From the NCBI GenBank assembly GCA_009823505.1, contig VZQC01007107.1:455284-519283 (forward strand): 64,000 nt of DNA, given 5' to 3'. This stretch comes from Rhizomys pruinosus. Taxonomy: Eukaryota; Chordata; Mammalia; Rodentia; Spalacidae. The notes under the pieces were generated by a model. The model saw nothing but the letters and a program-made list of their open reading frames with translations. It did not search any database and was not told the DNA's origin. Both the position numbers and the translations under genes were made by a program. Positions 32,105 through 41,737 of this stretch are shown here, one piece after another; the first letter of the stretch is position 1, and the number at the start of each line of letters is the position of its first letter.

Positions 32105-32340
32105 CCTTCCTGTGTTGAAATCTTGAGGAGGGGCCTTTAGGAAGTGATTTCAGTCATAGGCACAGGGCCCCACAATGGAATTAGCACCCTCATGAAAAAA
32201 GCCCAGCCTCACCCGTTTCAATCCCATGAGCACATGGCAGGAAGGCCCTCGCTGGATAGAACGTGAGGAACTTTATCCTGAGCTCCAGATTGCCAAAATA
32301 CCTCGTTTATAAGCCACTCCCCTCCCACCACCACGTGGTG
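32105..32340 (+). mobile_element. MaLR (MLT1/MST-like) LTR fragment
   Basis: 'tgttgaaatcttgaggaggggcctttaggaagtgatt ... ggaattagcaccctcatgaaaaaagccc ... gaactttatcctgagctccag' follows the MLT1/MST LTR order on the plus strand. Confidence 0.65.
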
Positions 32341-32384
32341 TGGCATTTCGTTAAGTACCAGATAGAATCAACTAAGATGGAGAC

Positions 32385-32480
32385 ACTCCAACTTGGAGCG
32401 GAGGGGCGGGGCTCTCGGTTTGAGCTGGATGGGGGCGTTCCCCTTAGTGGAGGCCATCCCCCCAAAAGGGTGATAGCTGG
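32385..32480. promoter_or_regulatory. GC-rich patch with GC box
   Basis: Contains GGAGGGGCGGGGCTC (SP1-type) and GGGGGCGTTCCCC within ~60 bp. Locally CpG-rich, but no transcript start or first exon is evident. Confidence 0.25.
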
Positions 32481-32724
32481 GGACTCTATTCTTACAAGGA
32501 ATCTGGGTGGAGAGTCACAGCCATTTTTAAAGGGTGACATTTGGGAGAGTCACAGCTACTTTGAAGGGATGACATTTGAGGAATGTACGAATGTCTGTGT
32601 GGGGGTTTGGGGGGGGGGTGACAGTGGTGACCGTTAGATTCCCATGGCGGTATGACTCACTGGGAAGGGATGGCATTCCAGGAGCCTCAGGGATCAGATC
32701 TCAGGGGTCACACCCGCACAGCTG

Positions 32725-32738
32725 CCGCTAGGGGGCGG
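32725..32738 (+). promoter_or_regulatory. CTCF-like core motif
   Basis: CCGCTAGGGGGCGG matches the CTCF core CCRSYAGRKGGCR. It sits in non-repeat, locally GC-rich DNA. Confidence 0.45.
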
Positions 32739-33334
32739 CCTGGCGCAGCCTCCACTCCTTTTAGGGTGTCTTTGTCTCCGCAGGAGCTGCTGGGGCACAG
32801 AAAGCCTCGCAGAGAAATTATGCTTGGCCTAGTAAGGAGCCGAAACAGCATCCTCTGGCTTTGTGTCTTCCGCAGGTAGATGCAGAAAGCTGGAGAATCT
32901 GAAAGGCTGTTCTGTCCAGGGCCTGGGCTCAGCTTGCTTTTCCACATCCCTGGAGAAAGGAAAGCGGCCTGGAGAAAGGGCAGCTTCTCAGGCAGAGGGA
33001 AGAGGGGGGGGGGGGGCGCAGGGCTTTTCTCCAGCCCAGGCCCCCAGGTGGCATTCTGGGAGCAATCTGCTCCTGAAATAAAGAAAAGAGAGCAGGCGCC
33101 ATCAGAGCAAGCTCAGGATCTCTGCAGTGCCTGTTGCCATGGCAAACAGCCATTCGCTTACTGAGCCAGGCTGATCATTCCAAAACTCTGCTCCACCGTT
33201 TACCCTGTGACCCAGCACAGAGAAGAAGAAACGCTGGAAGCCAGCCTCCAACTTCCGTCTGAGCAGTGCGGACCTCAGCTTCTTGCCCATGGGCCTCACC
33301 TTCCGCAGGCCTTGCCCTCAGCCCTCTGTAACAG
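32739..33334. other. Unique GC-rich DNA, no gene recognised
   Basis: Several overlapping frames on both strands (32707-33300) reflect high GC. A tempting 'tttgtctccgcag' acceptor at 32770-32782 has no matching donor. A G12-type run lies at ~33006. Confidence 0.35.
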
Positions 33335-33572
33335 AGGAATATGTACGCCAGGGAAGTGCTCTACCACTCAGCCACACTTTCAGTTCTGTCCAAATCTTTG
33401 GTCTTTGTTTGGGATTTTGGGGTTTGTTTGGTTTTGGTTTCATGTTTGTTTTAGACGGAATCTTATGCCTCCCCTCTGGCCTTGAAGTTCCTAGTACTGG
33501 AAGTTGGTTCTTGTTCCTCCTGGCTCTGCCTCTTGAGTGCTAAAGATTATAGCTGTGTGTCACCCTTGCCTA
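33335..33572 (-). mobile_element. Old B4/B1-related SINE fragment
   Basis: 'gaagtgctctaccactcagccac' looks like an ID/B4 head and 'ggctctgcctcttgagtgctaaagattatag' like a decayed B1 end. Low certainty. Confidence 0.35.
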
Positions 33573-33576
33573 TTAA

Positions 33577-33736
33577 TTTTTTTTTTTTTTTTTGGTGTTT
33601 TTGAGACAGAGTCTCCCTGTAGCCCCAGCTGTCCTGGAACTCACTCTGTAGACCAGGCTGGCCCTGAACTCACAGAAGTCCACCTGCCTCTGCCTCCCAA
33701 GTGCTGGGATTACAGGTGTGTGGCACCATGTGTGGT
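33577..33736 (-). mobile_element. B1 SINE
   Basis: Reverse near-consensus B1 behind a long T-run. Confidence 0.92.
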
Positions 33737-33887
33737 GCTCTTTAATCCTTATTGAGACTCTTTCAGGTCTCCTTATTACTCTTCTTCAGATAAGGAAATT
33801 CAGATGACACCCTGTCACTCAAGTGTCACTCAAGGTTATTTGACCCCCAACTACCCAGAGCTAAGCTATGGAACCCACAGGCACTCT

Positions 33888-34112
33888 TTTTTAAAGAAAA
33901 ATTTTAGTTTATTTTTATGTGTGTGGATATCTTGCCTGCATGTGTGTAAGGGCACTTGTGTCTTCTTACAGAAGCCAGAAGAGGGCATCAGATCCCCTGA
34001 AATTGTAGTTACAGGTGGTTGTTAGTGACCATGTGGGTGTTGGGAACCAAACCCAGGTTCTCTGAAAGAGCATCCAGTGCTCTTAACCACCCAGACATCT
34101 CACCAATCCCAG
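33888..34112 (-). mobile_element. B2 SINE
   Basis: Reverse B2, older type, ending 'ccagacatctcaccaatcccag'. Confidence 0.85.
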
Positions 34113-34138
34113 ACACTCTTTTTTCAAAAGATTTATTT

Positions 34139-34140
34139 GT

Positions 34141-34179
<39 letters not shown>
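34139..34179. repeat. (TG)n microsatellite
   Basis: About 20 TG units with one TTG interruption. Confidence 0.95.
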
Positions 34180-34180
<1 letters not shown>

Positions 34181-34263
34181 AAGCATGCACACGTCAGTGG
34201 GTCCCTGGGAAACCCAGAGACCTTGGATCACCTTGTGACATTTTGAATAAGAAATGTTGTCCA

Positions 34264-34405
34264 TGCTGGGCCATGGTGGCGGCCTTTAAATCCTAGCACT
34301 TGGAGGCAGAGGCATTCGGTCTTTGTGATTCAAGGCCAGCCTGGTCTACAGAGTGAGTTCCAGGACAGCTGGGGCTACAGGGAACCCTGTCTCGAAAAGA
34401 CAAAC

Positions 34406-34434
<29 letters not shown>
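34264..34434 (+). mobile_element. B1 SINE
   Basis: Forward B1 with a few indels ('ggcggcctttaaatcc') and an A-tail of about 28. Confidence 0.9.
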
Positions 34435-34436
<2 letters not shown>

Positions 34437-34439
34437 AAA

Positions 34440-34850
34440 TGTGGTCTGTGCTGGTAGCTTTAGTGTCAAATTTGACACACTCTGGGTTGAGGGAGCCTCA
34501 GTTGGGGATGGCTCCATTGGATTGGCCTGTGGCCACATCTGTGGAGTACTTGTCTTGATGGTCGAGCATGTGTGGAGGGCCCAGCCACTATGAGGAGTGC
34601 CACCCTGGGTAGGTTGTGTGTACCGTATAAGAAGGCGGCTGGGCATGAGCCAGTGGAGAGCAAGCCAGTGGACAGCATTCCTCCATGGCCTGTGCTTCAG
34701 CTCCTGCCTCCAGGTTCCTGCCCTGAGTTCCTGCCTTGGGCTCCCTAAGTGATGAACTGTGACCTGGGAGATGTAAACTGAATAAACCCTTTCCTCCCCA
34801 AGTTGGTGTTGGTCAGAGTGTTTTGTCACAGCAATGGAAGACAAACCAGA
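34440..34850 (-). repeat. Rodent dispersed repeat (same family as 290-1281)
   Basis: 'gtgccaccctgggtagg ... ctcctgcctccaggttcctgccctgagttcctg ... aataaaccctttcctccccaa ... gttttgtcacagcaatgg'. It matches 58905-59270 and is opposite to 290-1281. Confidence 0.6.
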
Positions 34851-35155
34851 ACATTGTCCATAGTCTCAAGTGGCCCTGTTTGGAACAGCTTAGCAGGCTC
34901 TGCCTTGCTGGAGGAAGTTAGAATGCCCCTGGAGGTGTGCCCCTCTTCCTGCCTGCTCACTGCTTTGTGTTTGTGGTTGAAGATGTGAGCCCTCGGCCTC
35001 CTGCTCCAGCCACCATGCCTGCTGCTTGCTGCCATGCCTCCCACCATGATGGACTGTTTTATCTCTGCGGGACTGTCAGCCCAAATAAACTCTTTCTTCC
35101 ATCAGCCACTTTAGGTTAAGGCTGTTTTATCACAGCAACAACAAAAAATGTAACT
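34851..35155 (+). repeat. URR1-like rodent repeat
   Basis: Reads 'ccttgctggaggaagtt ... gctgccatgcctcccaccatgatggact ... caaataaactctttcttcc ... cacagcaacaac', the same type as 7067-7397. Confidence 0.5.
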
Positions 35156-35162
35156 AATACAC

Positions 35163-35605
35163 TGGAGCTGGGGTTATAGGCAGTTGTGAGGGCGCTCTAA
35201 GCCACTGAGCCATCTCTCCAGCTCTCAACCACTGAGCCATCTCTCCAGCTCTCAACCACTGAGCCATCTCTCCAGCTCTCAACCACTGAGCCATCTCTCT
35301 TTCCAGCTCTCAACCACTGAGCCATCCTCTCTCTCCAGCTCTCTCAACCACTGAGCCATCTCTCTCCACTCTCAACCACTGAGCCATCTCTCCAGCTCTC
35401 AACCACTGAGCCATCTCTCCAGCTCTCAACCACTGAGCCATCTCTCTTTCCAGCTCTCAACCACTGAGCCATCTCTCTCTCCAGCTCTCAACCACTGAGC
35501 CATCTCTCTTTCCAGCTCTCAACCACTGAGCCATCTCTCTCTCCAGCTCACAACCACTGAGCCATCTCTCCAGCTCTCAACCACTGAGCCATCTCTCCAG
35601 CCCCC
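35163..35605 (-). repeat. Minisatellite grown from a B2 SINE head
   Basis: Fourteen tandem units of AACCACTGAGCCATCTCTCC plus AGCTCTC (about 27 bp, with CT-expanded 29-33-bp variants). The unit is the reverse complement of a B2 tRNA-like head, and the last unit ends in the normal B2 terminus CTCTCCAGCCCC. Confidence 0.93.
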
Positions 35606-36494
35606 ACAGGGGCTCTTTCTCTCTATGGGTATGTTTGTGTTTGTATTGGTCCTGGGCCTCACCCAGCTCCCTCTCACCAGAGAGACCCAGGGCTTTTCTC
35701 ATCTATGACCTCCATAAGCAATGACCACTTTGTCCAGCCACAGCATACAGTCCCTGAAGGAGTATGGGGGGAGAAAAAGAGAAAGGAGACAAGCTCAAGG
35801 GAGAGGGGAAGACCTCACCATAGTCATGCTAAGTGACAGGCCAGGGGTTGGAAGGAGGGCAAGTAGCAGGTGTGGTCCTGGCAAGGCCACTTGAAAGGCC
35901 CCTGTGAGGATCTATCATGTGCTGCAGATGCTGGAAGGCCACAGGCAGGATGCTAGGTCTGTGCAGACATGGGGATCTGAGCTAGCTAGGCTCAATGTCT
36001 GTGGAGATATGAATAAAATAGCAGGTAGGGAAACTGAGGCAGGTGTCTTGTCCTCCTTTCTGGGTTGAGCAAGCTTGTGAGCTCTGGGGTGAGTTGACCA
36101 CGAAACCTTGGGCTGTGAGCAGCATGACCTGTCCCAGCTTTGAGGCTGGCATCACTGAGGGTGTGAAGACACTGTCAGCATGGTGGACTCAGGTCTGAGG
36201 AGTGCTGGGACTGCAGAGGCCATGGGCATCTGTGCTTAGATAGCAGATGAGAAGAGGTGCAGATGGCACCTTCCATCTGCCCTGGGACTCAGCAGCACAG
36301 AGAATGCCAGGAACATCCTGATGCTGCTGCCCTCAGGGATTGGGAAGGAAAACCTGATAATATCCCCGACTACCTGCCTGCTGTGATGTCCGAGGTGGCT
36401 ACACAATAACATATACACTCAGAGCCTGCTCATGCCCCTCTACACTTGAAAATCAGGAGCTGATTTTCTGGTCCAACCTGGAATTTTTCAATGG
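35606..36494. other. Unique DNA, no gene recognised
   Basis: Nearly 0.9 kb without repeat wording or a defensible exon. Confidence 0.35.
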
Positions 36495-36690
36495 CAGCAA
36501 TTAGTTACAAACCACTGACACTTATGTGCCAAGTTCTGGAGAGGGCTTTTGACAGGTGTTCAGTCAGTTACAGTAACACCTTGGGAGTTTCATATCCCAT
36601 TTTTACAAATGGAAACTCCAAGGCTTAGGAAGAGATGAAGTAATTTGTCTAAAGCCACACAGAAACCCAACTTCAACTCTGCCATCTGAC
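36495..36690 (+). mobile_element. MIR SINE
   Basis: 'cacttatgtgccaagttctgg ... catatcccatttttacaaatgg ... aggcttaggaagagatgaagtaatttgtctaaagccacac' in MIR order. Confidence 0.75.
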
Positions 36691-37284
36691 AAAGATGACT
36701 CCTGGGTAGTGCTCTTCCCTGGACTCCTGGAAAAAAAGCTCTTTTTCCCTGGTCACTGTCCTGAGGTGCTATGTGGCCTGGGAACAGTCCTGGGTCAGAG
36801 AAGATCTGCTTCTGTAAATGACCTCATGTCTGGCCAGCCCTGTCTTCCCTGAACTTGGCTGGCCACACAACCTACTGGGAGCACGTGAACATGTTGTGTC
36901 CATGCACCTGCTGTGAACCCATCCTCCCCTGGCTGCTCTGCTCCCTCCCTCCAGGGCTCTCCCAGGCTCTCCCCTTAACTGCTCTTTTCACCTACTCCTC
37001 ATTCTTCCCCATCACTTACTCGACATTAAGAGACCACCACTCATCTCCTGGTTCCCAGCCCGAGGCATGACATCAGACAAGGATTCCATCACTAGCTCAT
37101 GTTGGGAGCTCCCGTAAGAGAGGCTGAGTCTCACTCTCCAGCACACAGAGCCACCAGCTCTACCCAACATGCCCAACTTCCCCAGCTGGTCCAAGGCAGG
37201 GTAGGAAGGACACAGGAAGAACTGATAAGCTTGGGAAGTTCTACCCTTCCTCCTCCTGACTCCTCCCCATGAGGGAAAACTAAG
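36691..37284. other. Unique DNA, no gene recognised
   Basis: Pyrimidine-rich stretch at 36900-37020, otherwise featureless. Confidence 0.35.
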
Positions 37285-37883
37285 TGTTAGGTCTAACTGG
37301 ACCCCAAGATGCAGTCACTGTTGACCAACAACATAGAGACCACAACCTAGCAGGCACCATTCCAGAAAACAGAAACTAACCCACCCTAGTTTCTTAGCAA
37401 CCTCCTGACTCCTGTTTGTTTGTTTGTTTGGTTGGTCTTTTTGAGACAGGGTCTCCCTGTAGCCCCAGCTGGCCTGGAACTCACTCTGTAGACCAGGCTG
37501 GCCTTGAACTCACAGAGATCCACCTGCCTCTGCCTCCCGAGTGCTAAGATTATAGGTGTGCACCACCATGTCTGGCATCTGACTGCCATTTTTAACAATA
37601 CAACTGCAATTATCCTTCACACCCAATTTTCTGTAGCAGCCAGCCAAAAAGTAAAAAAACACCTGATCGAAACTCCTGTTAACTGAAACCTTCTCCCTTA
37701 CCAAGGCACCTGTTATTGTCTAGCCTCCCCTTACTCATAAAACCCTATAAAACCCAGCCTAATGGGACAAGAAGCTGCTGGTCTCTCTCCCATGAGGACA
37801 GCCAGGTGCTCATTCTCCTGATTAAATCTCTTCTTGCCTCAGAGTGGTCTCTTGTGGTGATGGTCATTTTCCCAAACCTAACA
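37285..37883 (+). mobile_element. Solo LTR, ERV1-like, with nested B1
   Basis: Starts TGTTAGG and ends CCTAACA, a 7-bp inverted terminal pair with the TG...CA hallmark. Inside are a TATAAAA box at 37746-37752, an ATTAAA signal at 37821-37826 and a pyrimidine/T-rich U5. Without the nested B1 it is about 435 bp. No clear target duplication (flanks CTAAG/GCAAA) and no internal genes, so it is a solo LTR with a decayed flank. Class inferred from LTR style. Confidence 0.7.
37415..37576 (-). mobile_element. B1 SINE nested in LTR
   Basis: Reverse near-consensus B1 with a TTTG-rich tail. Confidence 0.92.
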
Positions 37884-38593
37884 GCAAAGACCCTGTCTAG
37901 GAGTGCAGAAGGAGCCTCTGTGGTCCGAGCTCTGACCCCTAGGGCTGGGAGCCCCGTACGTCCCTACCACTCAGTTTGAATTCATATTTGTGATCCCCCC
38001 CTCCAGGTGGAGAGGCTGGCCATAGGAGAAGCTCTGGGCATCCAGGTCCCACATGGCAGTGGCTCTCACTCTCTGGCTCCTATGCTCAGTGCCTGTTCCT
38101 GATCCTTGGTGTTAAGCATTATCCAAGCTGGCCACCTGCACCCGTTCTGCCAGCTTCTAATGACCAGTGGCTGCCTGCTTTGGAAGATAGATGATGGCAG
38201 TCACCTGGCAGGGTGTGACACAGGGATATAAATGGGACTGACAGGGGAAATGGGGTGGGGATAAACATGGCCACTGTCAAGGTTAAGAGCAGGTCAGGTC
38301 TCGGGGGAAAGGAAGCCCCTTTCTGGATCCTCTTGTGGATGTGGCTGCCTTGAAGGCTCCTTGCCTTTTCCTGTCAGCTCACTTCTGGGCCCAGGACCAT
38401 CAGGGTTTTGTGGTGGATGGCCACCACAATCCACATTGCATCTCTCCTGTCCCTTAGTCACGGCTTCTAGGGATGTGAGGTGAGGTGCCCAACCTTGCAG
38501 TGACCCCCAGTGCTTGCTGCCTGCTCGGACCTTCTGACAGCTTGTTGCTGTCTCTACTGTGTCCAGCTATCTGTCACCAGTTCTGAAAAACAA
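37884..38593. other. Unique DNA, no gene recognised
   Basis: No repeat wording; no splice-bounded open frame found. Confidence 0.35.
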
Positions 38594-38671
38594 AGAGGAA
38601 AAGGAAGAGGAGGATGAGAAGGAGGAGGAGGAGGAGGAGGAGGAGGAGGAGGAGGAAGAGGAGGAGGGAGA
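38594..38671. repeat. (GGA)n polypurine microsatellite
   Basis: GAG/GGA triplets; reads as poly-Glu on plus and poly-Leu on minus, not coding. Confidence 0.93.
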
Positions 38672-39276
38672 ACAGGGAACAGGACAAAGTTGCCTCCATG
38701 GTCTCTATGTGGTCAGAGCTCCTGGGCCAAGGAGTCCCCTGAGTGGTGACAGTGGGCACCTTCCTCTCCTGCACCCTGAGCTGCTCTAGGAAGCCAGCTT
38801 GCTGGTGACCCAAGTGTGGCTCCTGGGGACAAGGTCTGTTTGAACCTCCTGTGAATTCCATGTTCCAAGTTCCAGTGTACCTAAACAAGGCAAGGCCCTG
38901 GGAAATGGGGCGTGTGTTTCATGGGCTCGGTCCCATTCCTAGGTAGGGGTGGGTCGAGCCAAGACTCAAGTCTGAGAAGAGTTGTCAAATTCAAGGGTAA
39001 GGAGAGGGTGAGGGAGTAAAGGACTTTTGAGAAGGACAGAAACCACTGGCACTGGTGGGGTGAAGGTAAAGGACAGAGCGACACCAGCCCTCAGTTAAAG
39101 TTCCTGCGGAGTCAACTCAAGTGAGAAAAGCTGCTTCTAAGAAAGCCAAAGAGGCTGAGAGACATGGTGAGCAAAGAACGACAGTGGAGGGCCTGGAGCA
39201 CCAGGCCCCTCTGAATTCTCAAGCAGGGAAGCAAGCATCCCAGTCTGTCCTCTGCAATGGGTCTGTCAGAATTCTC
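38672..39276. other. Unique DNA, no gene recognised
   Basis: No repeat or exon recognised. Confidence 0.35.
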
Positions 39277-39420
39277 GGCGGCAGCGGCAGTGGCAGCGGC
39301 AGTGGCAGCGGCAGTGGCAGCGGCAGTGGCAGCGGCAGCGGCAGCGGCAGCGGCAGCGGCAGCAGCGGCAGCAGCGGCAGCAGCGGCAGCAGCGGCAGCA
39401 GCGGCAGTAGCGGCAGCAGT
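39277..39420. repeat. (GGCAGC/GGCAGT)n array
   Basis: A 6-bp array (GGCAGC, GGCAGT) turns into a 9-bp GGCAGCAGC array. Plus frames give Gly-Ser or poly-Ala, minus frames Leu-Pro. All are open because the unit lacks stops. It is followed at once by a rodent dispersed repeat. Confidence 0.95.
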
Positions 39421-39439
39421 CTATCCACTGAAGTCAGCT

Positions 39440-39755
39440 GGATGTTGCGCTCATGTATTTGAACACTTAGTTCCCAGATGGTGACACTGTTTTGGCAGGT
39501 TGCGGAACCTTTAGGAAGCAGAGAGACTTGCTGGAGGAAGTGGGTCCCTGGGAGAGGGGCCTTGGAGTATGTTAGCTGGGTCTGATTTGCTTCCTGACTG
39601 CAGATGCAACATGATGAGCCGTTTCCGCCCCCCACCTCAGTGCCTTTCCTGCCATAATGGATTGCATCCTCTGAAACTATGAGCCAAAACAGACTCTTCC
39701 TAAGTTACTTCTTGTTGGGTATTAGGTCATAGCCACGAGAAAAGCCAATGAGATA
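39440..39755 (+). repeat. Rodent dispersed repeat (URR1-like end)
   Basis: 'cagatggtgacactgttttgg ... tgctggaggaagtggg ... gccataatggattgcatcctctgaaactatgagccaaaac'. Confidence 0.5.
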
Positions 39756-39770
39756 CCAGCTTTTTGCCAC

Positions 39771-40019
39771 TTTTTTTTTTTTTCAAAATTTTATTTATTT
39801 CTGTATGTGTATGAATGTACTGTCTGCATGCAGGTTTGTGCACCCGTGTCGTGCAATGCCGCGGAGGTCAGAAGAGGGTGTCGGATTCCCCTGGAACTGG
39901 AGTTCTCCTGGAATTGGAGTTTCAGACGGTTCTCGGCCGCCATGTGGGTGCTGGGGATCGAACCCGGGTCCTCTGCAAGAGCGGTCAGTGCTCTTAACCG
40001 CTAGGCCATCTCTCCAGCC
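39771..40019 (-). mobile_element. B2 SINE, 17-bp-duplication subfamily
   Basis: CpG-rich, near-perfect reverse B2 with intact 17-bp doublet, flanked by CAGCTTTTTGCCACTTT at 39757-39773 and 40021-40037. The long exact target repeat and intact CpGs mark a recent insertion. Confidence 0.97.
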
Positions 40020-40037
40020 CCAGCTTTTTGCCACTTT

Positions 40038-40484
40038 AACAACACTGACGTACTCAACTTATAAAGAAGAAAGGTTTTGTTTGGCTCACAGCTTTTGGGA
40101 GCCTGTGGCCAGGGAAGGTGTCACAGCAAGGGTGTGCAGTGGACCAAAGCCATTCACTTCATGGCTAGGTAAGGACCATGAGACAAAGAGGAAGAACTGG
40201 GGTCCCCCATCCTCTTCAGGGTGTACCCCAATAGCCTAATAAATCCTCCACTTGGCCCCACCTTTTAAAGGTTTATTACCATGGGCTGGTGATCAAGCCT
40301 TTGATGCCTGGATCTTTGGGGAGCACATGTAAACCATAGCACCATCTCGACTGAGTGTTAGAGCTGTACTCTGCTGAAGCCGTGCACAGACACCCCTCAT
40401 CTACCTTCTTAGGACAAACCTGGACTGCCCTGTGCCAGATACTGAAAACAGTAACTTGAGCTGCCCCAAGGTGGTGCTGCCTGC
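40038..40484. other. Possible old repeat, then unique DNA
   Basis: 'gttttgtttggctcacagcttttgggagcctg' resembles a mammalian LTR or DNA-repeat segment; the rest is unassigned. Confidence 0.3.
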
Positions 40485-40571
40485 CAGCTCACAGCTGGCA
40501 CAGCTCTGTTCAGCAGCTCACAGCTGGCACAGCTCTGTTCAGCAGCTCACAGCTGGCACAGCTCTGTTCAG
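40485..40571. repeat. 29-bp tandem triplication
   Basis: Three exact copies of a 29-bp unit beginning CAGCTCACAGCTGGCACAGC. An open frame (40432-40713) runs through it, with no other support. Confidence 0.95.
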
Positions 40572-40852
40572 CAGCCCATGTGCCCTTGCTCTTTCCCCTT
40601 GTTGCTTTATGAAAGTGGGAAGTAGGGAGAAACGAAGTGATAATATTAGAGCTAAAAAGAACAGTGTCTCTGAGCTTGGCACACCTGCTCCCAGGAGGGA
40701 GTTCAATTGCTAGTCTTTCGCTCGGTTGGATGCTTTTTTGGCCTAAGTGATTCTAGGATAGGCTTGACGGTAACGGGAAAACAGCATGAAAGAAAACAGA
40801 AGTCTGTAAATATTTATTGGTCATAAAATACTTCTTTAAAAAGATGGGGTCT

Positions 40853-41080
40853 CTGGCTGGGGAAATGGCTCAGTGGCTAAGTGCACTGACTGCTATTGCA
40901 GAGAACCTGAGTTTGATTCCTAGCACCCACATGGAGGCTAACAACCATCCCTCAACTCTAGTTCCAGGGGATCCAACTCCTTCCTCTGACCTCTGTGGGC
41001 ACTGCACAACATGAGTGCACTTACACACATGCAGGCAATACATTCATATACATAAAGTAAAATAATAAAATATTTACATT
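40853..41080 (+). mobile_element. B2 SINE
   Basis: Forward B2, flanked by AAAAAGATGGGGTCT on both sides (about 40840-40854 and 41085-41100). Confidence 0.93.
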
Positions 41081-41099
41081 TTTTTAAAAAGATGGGGTC

Positions 41100-41299
41100 T
41101 TTTAGCCCATATAGTTAAGGCTGGCCTTGAACTCTGTGTAGCCAAGAGTTATCTCAAGTTTATCAGCCTCCTGGTTCTACCTCCCAAGTGCTAGGATTAT
41201 AGGCAAAGGCTACCACACCTGGTTTATGCAGTGCTGGGGATCGAACCTAGGGTTTTATGTAGTAGCCAAGTGTTCTATGAGCTGAACTATGCCTCAGCA
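41100..41299 (-). mobile_element. B4 SINE
   Basis: 'aaggctggccttgaactc ... agtgctaggattataggc' B1-like part plus an ID-like head ending 'tatgagctgaactatgcctcagc'. Confidence 0.65.
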
Positions 41300-41373
41300 T
41301 TGGATGTAAAATACTTTTCAACTTCTCAGATTCAAGACCACAACTGGCTGAAAGGTGCCTTGTGCAAATTAGA

Positions 41374-41505
41374 GAAGGGGGTCTCCCTGCAGCCCCAGCT
41401 GGCCTGGAACTTACAATGTAAACCAGGCTGGCCTTGAACTCATAGAGATCTGCCTACCTCTGCCTCTTGAGTGCCAGGATTAAAGGTGTGCACCACCACC
41501 CCTGG
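41374..41505 (-). mobile_element. B1 SINE
   Basis: Reverse B1 lacking its poly-A end. Confidence 0.85.
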
Positions 41506-41543
41506 TTAGTTTCTTTTTTCTGTGTAAATATAATCTTGTCCTG

Positions 41544-41737
41544 GGCTAAAGAAGTGACTCTGGTTAAGAGCACTGGCTGTTCTTGTGGAGGACCCCAGTT
41601 CAGTTCCCAGCACTCACCTGTTCTTAACTCCAGTTCTAGGGGTTCCAATATTCTCTTCTGGCCTCTGTAATCACTTTGCATGTGGTAAATGTACATGTAT
41701 GCAAGCAAAACACTCATACACATCAACTACAAATAAA
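41544..41737 (+). mobile_element. B2 SINE
   Basis: Forward B2, moderately diverged ('gggctaaagaagtgac'), ending in ATAAATAAAAT. Confidence 0.85.

Noticed and set aside
32770..32880. Exon starting after the 'tttgtctccgcag' acceptor
   Set aside because: No frame with a matching donor and consistent codon use could be found.
34293..34844. 183-codon minus frame, the longest simple frame outside minisatellites
   Set aside because: It reads through a B1, a poly-T run and a dispersed rodent repeat.
39121..39462. 113-codon Gly-Ser protein and 138-codon Leu-Pro reverse frame
   Set aside because: Caused by the stop-free GGCAGC array; no splice or start context.
39748..40239. 163-codon plus frame
   Set aside because: Most of it is a reverse B2 SINE; B2 copies elsewhere give the same CMCMNVLSAC-type peptide.
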